Assembly (NCBI GenBank): GCA_030549335.1
Contig: CM060193.1
Span: forward strand, 45,245,391 to 45,309,390
Source: Pontederia crassipes
Taxonomy: Eukaryota; Streptophyta; Magnoliopsida; Commelinales; Pontederiaceae
Reading direction: 5' to 3'
DNA length: 64,000 nt
The notes under the pieces are model-generated. The model was given only the letters and a program-made list of their open reading frames with translations. It was not told where the DNA came from and made no database searches. Position 1 is the first letter of the stretch. Each line of letters opens with the position of its first letter. Shown here in pieces: positions 36,855 to 48,065 of this stretch. The position numbers were made by a program, and so were the translations under genes.

Positions 36855-36868
36855 AACTCCCCCAAGCT
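36855..36868 (-). promoter_or_regulatory. Polypurine tract
   Basis: Minus strand reads AGCTTGGGGGAGTTT-like directly before the 3' LTR start TGATGCAT. The + strand shows AAACTCCCCCAAGCT-like sequence. It serves as the plus-strand primer site of the LTR element. Confidence 0.75.
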
Positions 36869-38159
36869 GAGATACTTGCTCGTCCTCAAGCAATGTTCAA
36901 AGCAAAGCTCCAATCAAAATGGTTAATCATTGCTTCCATCCTATCACTCAACTAGTTTTCTTAGCACTAAATTTTATAAATTCATCACCTAAGTGTCTCA
37001 CCATTTTTCATAATAACCTGGCTTTGTGAAATTTCTAAATGAAAGACATTTTTAAACTCCTCCAAATTCAGCTCTGAATAATAAGAAAATAATTCTTGAA
37101 AATAAAAATATCAGTGTTGAATACACAAGTGTAACGTGAGCTTTTATTCATTTATTACTTTTATATTTCATCACTTAGAAACTTTTCATCATCATTCTTC
37201 TTTTTCACTTCTTTTCAATTTTTATTTTTCATTGATTTGGTACTCATGTGCTTCTCCATATTGCGCAAGGTGGTCCATGTAACGATCTTTCGAGAAAGCC
37301 CGATGGATCCCAGAACAGTTGCCCTTAGGTCGCTAAGTAAGAATCCCCTACAGATCTAATTACCCGAACTCACCAAGGTTCCGGATAACACCTTTTTGTA
37401 CCTCATCATACTTTTTGGGGCTCCACTAGCCCTCTTTTGTATATGATGATAATTTTACATGTACTTATTTATTAATAAGCTCAGCTACACTTGAATGTTC
37501 AACATGGATATAATTATTATCAAGGTAATATACATAATAATAAAATAATAATAAGAGCATGAACCAAACTTGTCGTCAAACATTCATAGTTCCGCTAAGC
37601 AACTTTCTTCAAACCAATTATCCAACACGAAGGCGATAAATGATAAAATAATAATGCTTCAAATTTCGTTAATTAACAGGATGTCCTTGAATAGTGCTTG
37701 AAAATAAGTAAATACTAAGACATGAGAAAATAAGATGCAATTTTTGATTATGAAAAACATTTTTTTGATGATTTTTAATATAAAATGCAAGCAAATATGC
37801 AACTGAAACATTAAGGGAATGTATGCTTGCAATGCAATATAAAAAGATATACATGATGCATCAAATTGCAAACTCTCCCAAGCTTGAACTCAACACTGTC
37901 CTCAGTGTTGGAAATCAAACTTGTAGGACTTCAAATATGTGATAAGGAAAAATATAAACGTAGAAGAGGAAACGAAACAACCTGATTTGTCTCGAGTCAA
38001 TGGATGTTGAAGCTGTAAGAAGAATCCTGGTGTCTTTGGCCGATATAAATTTGGGTGTTTCTGTTTCCTACTATTCTTCTATTCCAAGGAGGCAATTTTA
38101 TTTTCTCTTTCTTCCTTCCTCTTCTTTTCTTCTTCATTATTCCCTCTTTTTTTCAATGT
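36869..38159 (-). other. Internal non-coding region of the LTR element
   Basis: AT-rich sequence between the polypurine tract and the motif-rich block. It contains a short TCGAGAAAGCCCGATGG-like patch and many TAA stops in all frames. A second purine tract-like CTCCCAAGCTTGAACTC at 37872-37888 resembles the first. Confidence 0.45.
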
Positions 38160-39220
38160 TGTTACGGGTCGTGAAGGGCAAATATCGGCCCGTGAGGTAA
38201 TGTTATCAGGTCGTAATGAAGAGCTCACAGGTCTTCGGCGCCGTTTAACGGGGCGTGATATGCAAATCACGACCTTGGCAGTGGCGATGTCGAAGATGCG
38301 TAGAAAGTCACGGGTCGTCATAGCTCGCTCACGGCTAGAGGAAGTTTCTCATAGGGCGTAAGTTGCGATGACGTCTATGATAAAAATCGGCTAGCAAATC
38401 TCTAAAAGAACATGGGTCGTGATTTGGAAGTCACGACCCGTAAGCAATCGCCTCTTTCATAGTTGACGAATTCGTCGGCGTTGTCATGAACTCGGTATCA
38501 CGGACCTGCAAAAATAATTTATGAGAAAAAAAATATGGGACGTTACATGCGAGTTACTGGGCGTAATATCGAATGGCTTTGGTGTTAGGGTCCTAACATG
38601 AAAGTGTAACAGGTCGGATGGCTTTGGTGTAGGGGCGCACTATGATTCTAACGGGTCGTGAGTCACATGTAACAACCCGTGAGATAATGAAAATTCTCAT
38701 CACCCGTGAAAGATGAAGCCTCGTGAACCATGAAATTCGTCATCTTTATGGGGGTGACTAGACGACTTGCGGCCCGTTATCAGTGGTTAACGATCCGTGA
38801 TGTGTATTCTAAAAGATTTGGGAGCTACTGTGATGCCCGTGAAAATGCGATTATGACCCGTGAGATATGAGTTAATGAAATTGTATAGATGTGCACATAA
38901 TGTCACGGGTCGTGACATTATACTTTCGGCCCATAAAGCTAAAACAAAATTTTTACTGACTCACTGATATATCCGTGATAGAATAATAACGACACGTGAA
39001 AAATAAAAGTTCAAAATATGTGTCACTGTGAGATCCGTTATGTGATTTATTATGCCCTGTGAAATAAGCATGCAAGGCAATGTGGGGCATATTACGGGTC
39101 GTGATGAAGGGCTTACAGCCCGTGAAATATGAACTACATGGAATCATAGCAACATAACGCCCCGTGAAAATGTAATAACGGCCCGTGATGAGAAAAAAAT
39201 TTAACAAAATTCAGCTTGTG
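38160..39220. repeat. Degenerate CGGGTCGTGA / CCCGTGA motif array
   Basis: About one kilobase is dotted with variants of ACGGGTCGTGA and its inverse-like TCACGACCCGT, plus GGCCCGTGA and CCCGTGAAA, at irregular spacing (for example 38163, 38190, 38425, 38455, 38650, 38905, 39095, 39115, 39180). It is not a simple tandem repeat. Single motif copies also occur in the LTRs (TAACGGCCCGTAAC) and in older flanking DNA near 34645, 42765 and 48425. Function unknown. Confidence 0.6.
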
Positions 39221-39569
39221 ATGTGCAGAGACTTGTTAAAAAATAAAATAAAATGACAGAAGGAAACTAAAGAGACTAAGCAACTACGATAATCAAACTA
39301 AGTAATCTAACATGAACTAAATTAATCTAAACTAAATTACGCGAAAGATCTAATTTGTAATTTTAAGGATTAAGAAAAAAAAGTTCTATGAGGCTCAAAC
39401 TAAGTCCTTAGCTCGACTTTGATATGGCATATGCTGAGACTAACTAGAAATTATCAATAAGAATAATATAACTAGATATGAAATTAAGGAACGATCTCAT
39501 CGGATTTAATTAATGTGATCGGGAATTCTCGTAGTGGTGAGGCTCAGCACATGATATGTTGGATGACGC

Positions 39570-40580
39570 CTACATTTTCTGTTTGATGTCATCATCTGGT
39601 GGTGGTGGTTCTTCATGTACAACAGCCTTTTGATGTGAAATTTGAGAGATACACTGCTGATGAGCATGGATCGTCGAGTGATTCTTCAGTCGCCACTGAA
39701 ATATTGTAGCTAGAGAAGATCGTGTTGGTGTCGGCGAAGTACTTTTCTCCCTCAAAGATTTTACAGATTGCACGGAGGAGATATGCAGTGATTTGTAGCC
39801 AACTATAGGTGATTTACTCTTCTCCTTCGACGGTGGCTGAATTGGAGACAACAATGTAGGAGTGACAGGAACTTCCACAGGTGGGCCCCTACTTTGAACC
39901 TTCACATCTTTTATTATGTATTTACTTGTCTCCTTAACACGCCATTGAGTCGTCGTTGTCCTTGCTGAAAAATTTGCTTCTGGGTGCCATGAATATTGAT
40001 AATGGCACGAGCATAAGATGACCTTCGAATTCTCTTCGATGTGCCTTGGACGTTCAGAAATTAGAGAACTCAGTTTTGCAACTTCATTCTCTAATGCATG
40101 AAATTTTGATTCCAAAGCCTCGAACTTGAGTTCATTGTCGAATAGTCGAAGAGAATTGTTGACTTCAATTTTCTTCTGAAGTTTAGATAACTGAGACTCC
40201 AAATTCTGGATGTGTTGGTCTTGCATTGTCAACCTTCTTTCAATTGATGTGGCAAATTGACCAATCATCTCTACGAAGTCAGAAGTTGATTATTTAAATT
40301 CAAGAATTGATGCCACATCCTCATCTAACTTCTTGTTGTGCTACCTCATATTATGAATTTGTCTCTCCAAATTTTTGATTTGATAATTTTGTGTGGAGAG
40401 CTTCTTCAGCAAAGAATCCAATAATTCTGTGAGCGCAGCAGATGGGTCTCGCAATATATCTTCCTTCTTTTCTTGTTAGGCTTCTTCTTTGTGTATTGTT
40501 TTGACGATGATGCTTCAAATTGAATTCTGTCTTGCAGGGCAGCAAGGATATTTTTCTCAAATTGTTGGTTTGTTGTCATT
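39570..40580 (-). pseudogene. Coiled-coil open frame of the non-autonomous element
   Basis: On the minus strand a protein-like frame starts near 40580 (MTTNQQFEKNILAALQDR). It continues through at least two stops near 40290-40350 and then runs uninterrupted as 232 residues (40268-39570). Two heptad-rich stretches resemble each other (LLKKLSTQNYQIKNLERQI and RRLTMQDQHIQNLESQLSKL). The C-terminal half is Pro/Ser-rich, ending in an acidic PPPPDDD. No zinc knuckle or enzyme motif. It takes the gag position, but gag identity is inference. Confidence 0.5.
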
Positions 40581-40750
40581 TTGTTCGTCTTCGTTGAGGT
40601 GTGTAGATGTGCTCGTGATGATCCGGTTGTGTACAAAAGATATTACCTAAAAAGCTTACACAACACTAGAAGAAAAAAGTAAAGTAAAACAGAAAATAAA
40701 AATTCTCAAAGTAGTTTATATGAGATAGACTAAGAATTATGAATATAGTT

Positions 40751-40767
40751 CCCCAGCAACGGCGCCA
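40751..40767 (-). promoter_or_regulatory. Primer-binding site (tRNA-Asp type)
   Basis: Minus strand TGGCGCCGTTGCTGGGG, just inside the 5' LTR. It matches the 3' end of plant tRNA-Asp with one change and marks the element's orientation. Confidence 0.75.
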
Positions 40768-40773
40768 AAAACT

Positions 40774-42349
40774 TGATGCATTAAATTTGTAACAATAAAA
40801 TTGCTAGCAAGTGCACTAGTCGTATCAAGTAATAAAGTAGAGAGTAGAGTGTCGAACCCACGAGGAACTAGTTAAATCTAATCTATCTCGATTATCTACT
40901 AAGAGAAGGAAAGGGTGTTGTGAGACTAAGAAAATAAAGATGCATAAAATTTAATAATAGAAAATAAAATAAATTGGTGTTGAGCCTAAGGATTATGGAT
41001 GATTAAAGATAATGATTAACTAACATGAACAATTATGAAGATTGAATTATATCGATGATGAATAGATTCAGTTCTTGAGACGGATTAGGATTACCTAAAT
41101 TAATGATTTCTACGCTAAGTAAATCAAACTATCTTAATTCCCGCAAAACTCAAGACCACAAACGATGAGTTAATCTTCAACTAAGAAAGATATTAAGATG
41201 CATTAAGTTGTAATTCCTAAACTAACAGTTATCCTCGCTGGGTAAAAACTAATAGACCGCACAAAACCTAGCACAAACGATGAGTTACTAGTTTCATGTT
41301 ATGATTGCTTCAACTTTATGTTAACAATCGATTCGCTGAAAATTATTAAATCCTAAAACTAACCACCCCAGATCTGATTTGTAGTCTTATCTTAGAATAT
41401 AATAATCTCAGTAAAAAGCATTAAGCATAACAATCATAATCAAAAGAATCTGAAATAACTATATTAATTCAAATCTAACAACCGAGTTCGTGCAGTTTTC
41501 TCGTAAACAATAAAAATCTCTATTATATAAAAGGTATAAATAATAAAATCTGAGTAAAGAGCATCCAAACATTAAGGAGAGAACATGAATTCTTGCTTTA
41601 GATGATCTCTGGAACGATTTCGGAGCCCTGACGCTGAGTTGCTCCTCCTTCTTCTCCAACAATCTTCTTCAACTTGAACCTGTCTCTTCTGCAATAAGCA
41701 CGACTCTCCCCAGGTCTCAAGCACACCTTTTTCTATCTTCTAAGGCCTCTATTTATAGCCTCCAGGGTCCCATGAATTTTGGTAGAGTTTCAGTTTGATT
41801 CGAAGTATTTTCATGTTAAAAAGATTAAATTCGGAATTGATTTTGATAGGTCTTTAAAACTATCCAAAACTCCTTCAAATCTGAGTAAATATATTTCCTA
41901 ATCATCCCCGAGGCTTAGGATAAAGTTTGGGTTTGATCTGGACTTGAAATCCCCAAGAAAAGTCGAAAAAATCTCGAAAACAACCTTCGTAACGGCCCAT
42001 AACTTGGATTTAACGGCCCTCACAGTGTTCAAATCATATTCGACTCAAAATTGGGCATTTTAACGGCCCGTAACGGGCTGTTCATGCTCCTGAGTTCAAC
42101 TCAACACTGACAGCCTTCACTAATTTGCACTTTCTGATTCTGTTTGAACTCCGATTTGAGTGTGATTTGTTTCTGTGGATTTCTGACTCAATTCTCTTCA
42201 ATTTTTTGCATAAAATATAAAATTTCAATAGATTTATATTTTTATTAAATTAAAACAAATAAAGTCAGAAAATGATGCATGCTATATGAAAAGGAATCGA
42301 AATGTGATTAAATGCATGGCTAATTATATGTTGTATTTTACATGCATCA
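40774..42349 (-). repeat. 5' LTR of the 34762-42718 element
   Basis: 1,576 bp, nearly identical to 34762-36854 minus its insertion. The boundary at 42349 is given by ACATGCATCA, followed at once by polypurine-tract sequence. Confidence 0.9.
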
Positions 42350-42718
42350 AACTCCCCCAAGCTTAGATACTTGCTTGTCCTCAAGCAATGTTCAAAGCAA
42401 AGCTCCAATCAAAATGGTTAATCATTGCTTCCATCATGTCACTCAACTAATCTTCTTAGCACTAAATTTTATACATTCATCACCTAAGTGTCTCACCATT
42501 TTCCATAATAACCCGGCTTTGTGAAATTTCTGAATGAAAGACATTTTTAAACTCCTCCAAATTCAGCTCTGAATAATAACAAAATATACAATTTGGGTAG
42601 ATTTTTATTTTTATAAAATTAAAGCAAATAAAGTCAAAAAATGATGCATGTTATATGAAAAGGAATCGAAATGTGATTAAATGCATGGCTAATTATATAT
42701 TGTATTTTGCATGCATCA
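42350..42718 (-). repeat. Extra block outside the 5' LTR: internal 3' end plus partial LTR
   Basis: 42350 to about 42585 repeats the internal region next to the 3' LTR (compare 36855 to about 37090), including a second polypurine tract. About 42586-42718 repeats the last ~133 bp of an LTR, ending TGCATGCATCA and abutting the target duplication ATGAC. So the element's outer end is a truncated LTR joined to internal sequence. The junction shows short AT-rich homology (AATAATAA/AAAATATA). Confidence 0.8.
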
Positions 42719-42956
42719 ATGACTCCCATAGAAGCCACATGAAATTCAACTTCTAACATCACGGCCCATCAATGAACCAAAGATGTGCAGAAGAGTGACA
42801 TGTCATAACTTCCATATAACAACCCATAACATTCCATCTTATGAGCCTTGTCATGATGTAACTAGAATAATATTGAAGAATAAGAATATCATGGGTCATA
42901 ACTCTCTAGTCACGACCATGACATATACACATTAAACTTGCAAATTATTCAACTTA
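42719..42956. other. Host DNA between the LTR element and the CACTA element
   Basis: Starts with the target duplication ATGAC. Contains TCACGGCCCATCAATG and other motifs like those of the motif array, so it is probably part of an older relative of the LTR element. Confidence 0.4.
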
Positions 42957-42969
42957 CACTACAAGAAAA

Positions 42970-43370
42970 ATGTCGAATAGCGACACAAATTAGCGTCTCC
43001 ATACCACGTGATGCGAAATGGATATCAATAGCGTCACAATAACGATGTCATTGGGTCAACAAATGCATACGCTAATGACCTCTCAATAGCGTCGCATTAG
43101 CGTCGCATTAGCGTCAAAATATGTCGATGCTAAATGAGGCGCCATCATGATACTATTTCAGCGCTATTATCACGCGCGACAAATGATAACGTTGTATTGG
43201 CATCGCAAGCTTGCGACGCTAAGTTAGCGTCACCACAACGGCGACGCTAAGTAGACACTAAAACAAGAGGCGATATTAGCACCGGCGTCTTGCGTTGTAT
43301 TGGCGGCAACAAATGCGACGCTATAGTAGCGTAAGAGGATTTCGATGCTAAGTAGACGCTAATTTGAGTT
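42970..43370. repeat. CACTA left subterminal repeats
   Basis: Repeated AGCGTC, TAGCGTCGCAT and GCGACGCTAA words in both orientations over about 400 bases. Confidence 0.75.
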
Positions 43371-43384
43371 CTTTTAGCAATATA

Positions 43385-43600
43385 TGTTATATATTGTATA
43401 ATATATTATAGAATACTATGCTATATTATACTATATTATATTATACTACACTCTACTATACAATACAATACTATACTATACTATATAATACTATGCTATA
43501 CTATACTATACTATACTATACAATACTATATATTATACTATTCTATATTATACACCATACTATACTACATTATTCTATTATGTAATATACAAAAATTAAT
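43385..43600. repeat. TACTA-type low-complexity repeat
   Basis: Degenerate TATACTA / ATATTATA words. Similar sequence recurs at about 44980-45060, so the stretch between (including the copia piece) is bracketed by like repeats. Confidence 0.7.
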
Positions 43601-43639
43601 ATACAATGTTATACATGCATTATACTCCTATTCCCAAAT

Positions 43640-44500
43640 TTCAAAATTGAGGAATAGTGCTTCTTCATTTTCCATGGGATTCAAATGGCTATTACCGGAG
43701 ATCCGATCGTTGCAACTTGGCAAAATTTATACATCTTGTAGATCATAGCAACACATATTTTTCAATTTTTTCTGACGATTTTAAGAGGCCTGACGATAGA
43801 GTTAAGAACTTAGGAAAAAAGACTTCCAACGGTCGCCGATGTGAGTCTGACAGGAATCGGTCAAAACGAAAATTATGAACTCATAGGAATCATTTTTAGT
43901 TGTGCTCTTCTTTCTCTCTTCCACTCTTGTAAGCCTAGCATTGTAAAGAGAGAGAAATATTTTGTTCAGAAAAATATAGAGAGCTCCTGTGTAAAAGAGG
44001 TTCTAAATCTTACCTCTTGAGCGAGAGAAATAGATTAGCTTCCAAGAAGGAGAGGTTCCCTTGCCTCTCAAAGCGGAAAAAAGGTGGTTGTGTAAAGGGC
44101 TTTCTTCCTTGCCCCATTTGCAACAAAGGAAGTGCTAGTGGAATCTCCGACGGTCTCGAGGTCGAGAAGTCGGAGTGGGGACGTAGGCTAAGGTGTGGTC
44201 AAACCTGTCAACAACCACCGCATCTATTTGTGTTTGATTTCTCTCACTCTCTCTCCCTCTTACATTGTGTTTATAATCTGAATTGCAAAGGTTCTAAGAA
44301 TCAGTTTTGTGCTTCCGCGATGATTTTCGTAAAATTGATATTTTTGAATAAACACCAATTCACCCCCCCCCCCCCTCTTGGTGCCCTTTGAGATCCTACA
44401 ATTGGTATCAGAGCGGGGTTGCTCCCACACAAGAATCGTGGCGATCGGAGGTCGGAAGAAATTCAATAAAATGGGCAAAGTTTCAAAATAGAAATAGTCG
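43640..44500 (+). mobile_element. Ty1/copia LTR end and leader fragment inside CACTA
   Basis: Near 44355-44400 the sequence CACCCCCC...CTCTTGGTGCC...TCCTACA ends like a copia 5' LTR. It is followed directly by the primer-binding site TTGGTATCAGAGCGGGG (44402-44418, initiator Met tRNA). The upstream part (about 43640-44390) is presumably LTR; its start was not found. No coding region follows. Confidence 0.6.
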
Positions 44501-45119
44501 GTTCTCCGTGGTCCTTGCTCGGATTGCATAAAAAAATAGGCATTTTGAACGGCTCGATAAGATGGGGTGGTGCAAACTTTTCATGTTTCACGTATTTTTC
44601 GTTTCCTCTGATTCTCAAATTACTTATTTTTCGTAATTATAAAAATTTTTCAAAACTTCTGTCCCATTTAAAAAAATCTAAAAAAGTGCGTTCTAAAAAA
44701 TCGAACCTTTCTGGAGTGCCTAGAATAGTCCATTTAGTTGACATAGAGTTTACAAATTTTTCTGAAAAATATTATTTTTCTAAGAATTTTTTTGTATCCA
44801 AATTTAAAAAGAGTATTCAAAATGATCTATTTTGCTTCGTGTGCTTAAATAATATTAGAAATTACTTTTAACAAAAATCGAACATCTTGGGACTTTTGAG
44901 AATGGCCTCTTTTGATCGACATATAATTCTCAACTTTTTCAGACGATGTTGATAAATATATACATGTACATATATACATATACATAATATACTATACTAT
45001 ATTATACTATACTATATTATACTATATTATATATATATATACATATACATATACACATATTACATAGATACATATACATATTACATATATAAATATATGT
45101 TGATATGCATATATCTTTT

Positions 45120-45400
45120 TGGCGCCACATCAACATCGCAATAGCGTCGCCTTCATTCTAGCGTCACATTCGCATCACAATCGCGTCGACGCCACTCCTC
45201 ATAGCGTCATGATAGCTTTGCTTGTTTGAGATGCTAATTTAGCGTCCAATGTTTGTGACGTTAACGCGACACTATGTTCAACTTTAGCGTCGCAACTTTG
45301 GAGGCGCTAATGTGCAACGTTATGTGGCGTACATTATAAATGATTATATATCAGAATTGAATTAAAATGGTGCCACACTAGTGACTCTGTAGCTTCGAAA
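45120..45400. repeat. Internal CACTA-type AGCGTC block
   Basis: A third block of TAGCGTCAC / GACGCTAA words in the middle of the element, like the subterminal arrays. It suggests a composite or rearranged element. Confidence 0.55.
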
Positions 45401-45419
45401 CAAAATGTGTCGCTATTTA

Positions 45420-46138
45420 CGATCCGTGTGTCCGTCGAAGAATGAATCCTAACCCTCATTATGTGTTAATCCGATGGCCACCATCTCCCGTGTCTCTTTC
45501 CTCCTCCTCCTCTTATTCTTTTATCCACCCTCCTCCGTGTCTCTCTCCTCCACCTCTGCTCCTTCCTCCCTCCTTCTTCTCCTCCTTCGTGTCTCTCTCT
45601 TTTGTGTCTCTTTCTGCCTACTACCAAAGGCTGAACGCCAAAGGTCGAGCAGCGGGCGGCGACCAGGGGGACATCGTCAAAATGGCTCTGTCATCGTCGT
45701 TCTCTCCTCTCATCGTTGAATGCCTCATTTCACCCATCCTGAATGTCTCCATCACGCCCCCCTCCCCCCTCCAAGCCCCAGAGGTTTCGCAGCCAAGACG
45801 AAGGCACCCCGGGCCCCGACAGCTGCCGAGGAGGGGAAGATAACGTCCGATCTCAGTCTCGCGCCCATCTTCACCACAGCCGATCTCGCGAGATGCCGAC
45901 GTCCACCTCCCTTGCCTTCGGAATGCGATAGTGATGATGATGATCCATGCGTGACAATGTAGAGGCTGTGGGGGAACACGGCAAGGGAACAATTAATGAC
46001 GACAACGGCGGAAGCGGCTACCGCGGGCCCAACCCCTTCTCCAGACTGCACATGACCGTGAGGGACATGGAGGACGGCAAGAGGCTGCTCGAGGAAGTGG
46101 AGTCTGCACCTTTGGCCCCTTCGCCCGTATTAGATTAG
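45420..46138 (+). other. GC-rich island inside CACTA, possible captured gene fragment
   Basis: A sharp change from AT-rich to GC-rich DNA. Plus-strand frames include 45474-45719 (MATISRVSFLLLLLFFYPP..., signal-peptide-like), 45720-45962 (ending in ECDSDDDDPC) and 45947-46138 (...RLHMTVRDMEDGKRLLEEVE...). No single continuous gene is evident, and I recognise no family. The composition and Leu-rich start resemble a captured 5' gene end, as in Pack-type CACTA elements. Confidence 0.4.
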
Positions 46139-46399
46139 AACTATTAGAGAATGTAATTTAATATATTACATTAGAACTATTTTCTTCTTAGATCATACTG
46201 ATGTATGTGATTAGAATATAACTTAGTGATTAAATGTATGTGATGAGTGTAATTTAACTATAAATGTAATTTAATTGATGAAATGTATGTGATTGAGGGT
46301 AATGTGAAATGTATATGTGCAGGGCTATAAATGTATGTGATTGAGGGTAATGTAAAACATATAAGTGTAATTTAACCGTAAATGTTATTTAGGTGTCTA

Positions 46400-46805
46400 A
46401 ACGTATCCACTTTAGCGACGCATTACGTCTAATTAGCACCACAAATGATGGCAAGAAAATGATGTTAGTGATTGTTTTAACGTCATATTAGAGTCAGAAT
46501 AGCGTCTACATTTAGCATCATATTAGTGTCTCCTTAGCGTCGAGACTTTCAGCGCCCCGTTAGCGTCACAATAGCGACTCCGTCAGTCGGTTCTCCACAC
46601 CACTAACAGCGCCATTATAACGCCGGAGTAGCATCGACTGTGATGCTATTAGCGTCGTCGAGGCTATTGGCGCGAAGTCGATGCTATTAGCGTCATAATA
46701 TTTGCGTCGCCAGTCCTATGGCGCAAAGTCGATGCTAATGCATCGCTACTTTGTCCAACGCCTAATTAGCAATGCATTAGAGACTGTTGACGTGTGTCAC
46801 TAATT
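46400..46805. repeat. CACTA right subterminal repeats
   Basis: Dense TTAGCGTC, GCGACGCATTA and GATGCTATTAGCG words in both orientations up to the terminal inverted repeat. Confidence 0.75.
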
Positions 46806-46823
46806 GATCAATTTCTTGTAGTG

Positions 46824-47130
46824 TTAAAATCGACCCAAGTCATGGGTCATTGTAAGAACATCATGACAACTTGACATTCTATTTCCCTACTTATATTTGG
46901 ACTATCGACGCTGTGAAGCCAAAGTTACAAGTCATTAAATCCATTGACTTTTTGGAGTCTTTTTTTCATCGCACAAAATCTACAAATACTATCACATGGC
47001 TTAGTGATAATTAGGAATCATATATATTCAACTTTGGATACTTTTAAAGCTCAAAAGACCACTCTAGTCCAACTTTTGTTATTTTGACTAGAGGAATTCC
47101 TAAGTAGCCTCAAATTTTGCAAAAAGTCTA
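46824..47130. other. Host DNA right of CACTA
   Basis: Contains CAAGTCATGGGTCATTG and similar motifs, consistent with continuation of the interrupted older repeat. No gene. Confidence 0.35.
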
Positions 47131-48055
47131 AAACCCGACCGGCCATCCGACCGGATGATCAATTGGGTCGTGGTTGGACCGGTTTGATCGGATTCAACCG
47201 AATTTTATTAAATTAATATAATTTAAAATAATTATAATTATATATATATATATATTAATAAATATTATATAATGCTTATAATTCATAATAAAAATATGAT
47301 AAACAAATATTTAATTTAATATTAATATTCATAAAAAGAGTTTGAATTTTTATTATTAATATAGTATATTAATTCTTTTATTTTATTCTTCAATACCATT
47401 TTAGGGTGATAATATATTAATTAATTTTGACATATATCACTCTCATGTTTATTTTTTTTCTTTACTTTAATTTTAATATTTTTATTTTACTATTTCCATT
47501 AATTCCTCTCTCCTCATTAATTCCCATATTTATTTACTTTTTATAATAAAAATATATTAAAATTTTAATATTAATAAAAAAATTTAAGTTATTATTATTG
47601 ATATATTATATTAATTATTTTATATTCTTTTGCGATGATAATAAATTAATTAAATTTTCCATACATCACACTTACTTCCTTTTATTTTCTTCTTTATTTT
47701 CATTTTAATACTTTCCATTTTTATTTCCATTAATTCCTCTCCCATATTGATTTCCCACATTTATTTACTTTTTATTTTTTACCAATTCTTAATTCAAACA
47801 CTTTCTCTTTTTTTACCTTCCTTTCTAACTTTTTATTTCCTATTTTTACTTTTATTTTCTAATTTTTTTCACTTTATATGTTGAACCGAGTTTTACCGGT
47901 TTAGTGGTTGAACCAGTTTTTATCGGTTGAACTAGTTTTTGGCCGGTTCAACTTCAATTCCATTTTTCATATTAATTCGGACCAGACCAGCAGCCGGTTC
48001 ATGGTTGAACCATTTGAACCCGCTGGTCCAGTCCAGTTTTAATAACCATGGCCTA
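47131..48055. mobile_element. Candidate transposon with GGTTGAACC-type ends
   Basis: Left part is rich in CCGACCGG and GGACCGGTTTGATCGG. The right part has TTGAACCGG, GGTTCAACTT, CCGGTTCATGGTTGAACC and AGTTTTAATAACCATGG. The middle is extremely AT-rich and non-coding. The ends are loosely complementary, but no exact inverted repeat or target duplication was fixed. Confidence 0.35.
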
Positions 48056-48065
48056 GAGACACTTA

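Larger units (their letters stand above)
34762..42718 (-). mobile_element. Complete non-autonomous LTR retrotransposon (Athila-like primer site)
   Basis: A 7,957-bp element flanked by a perfect 5-bp target duplication ATGAC (34757-34761 and 42719-42723). Read on the minus strand it has a 5' LTR (42349-40774), a tRNA-Asp-type primer-binding site (TGGCGCCGTTGC...), one degenerate coiled-coil frame, a long motif-rich non-coding region, the purine tract CTTGGGGGAG, and a 3' LTR (36854-34762). LTR ends are TGATGCAT...ATGCATCA. There is no protease, reverse transcriptase or integrase, so it depends on another element. Two oddities: the 3' LTR is interrupted by 521 bp including plastid DNA, and the outer side of the 5' LTR carries an extra 369-bp block. 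Athila-like placement rests only on the primer site and general resemblance to the element at 53205. Confidence 0.9.
42957..46823. mobile_element. Non-autonomous CACTA (En/Spm) transposon
   Basis: Ends are CACTACAAGAAA (42957) and its exact inverse TTTCTTGTAGTG (to 46823), flanked by the 3-bp duplication TTA (42954-42956, 46824-46826). Both subterminal regions carry many short variants of TAGCGTCGC / GCGACGCTA, as expected for transposase-binding arrays. The 3.87-kb interior has no TnpA/TnpD-like frame, so it needs a transposase in trans. The interior is a patchwork: TACTA-type low-complexity DNA, a copia LTR end with primer site, a further AGCGTC-rich block and a GC-rich island. Confidence 0.9.

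Noticed and set aside
38160..39220. CRISPR-like array
   Set aside because: Eukaryotic transposon context, words too short and variable, no regular spacers.
44402..44418. tRNA gene at TTGGTATCAGAGC
   Set aside because: It is a retrotransposon primer-binding site next to an LTR end; no tRNA cloverleaf surrounds it.
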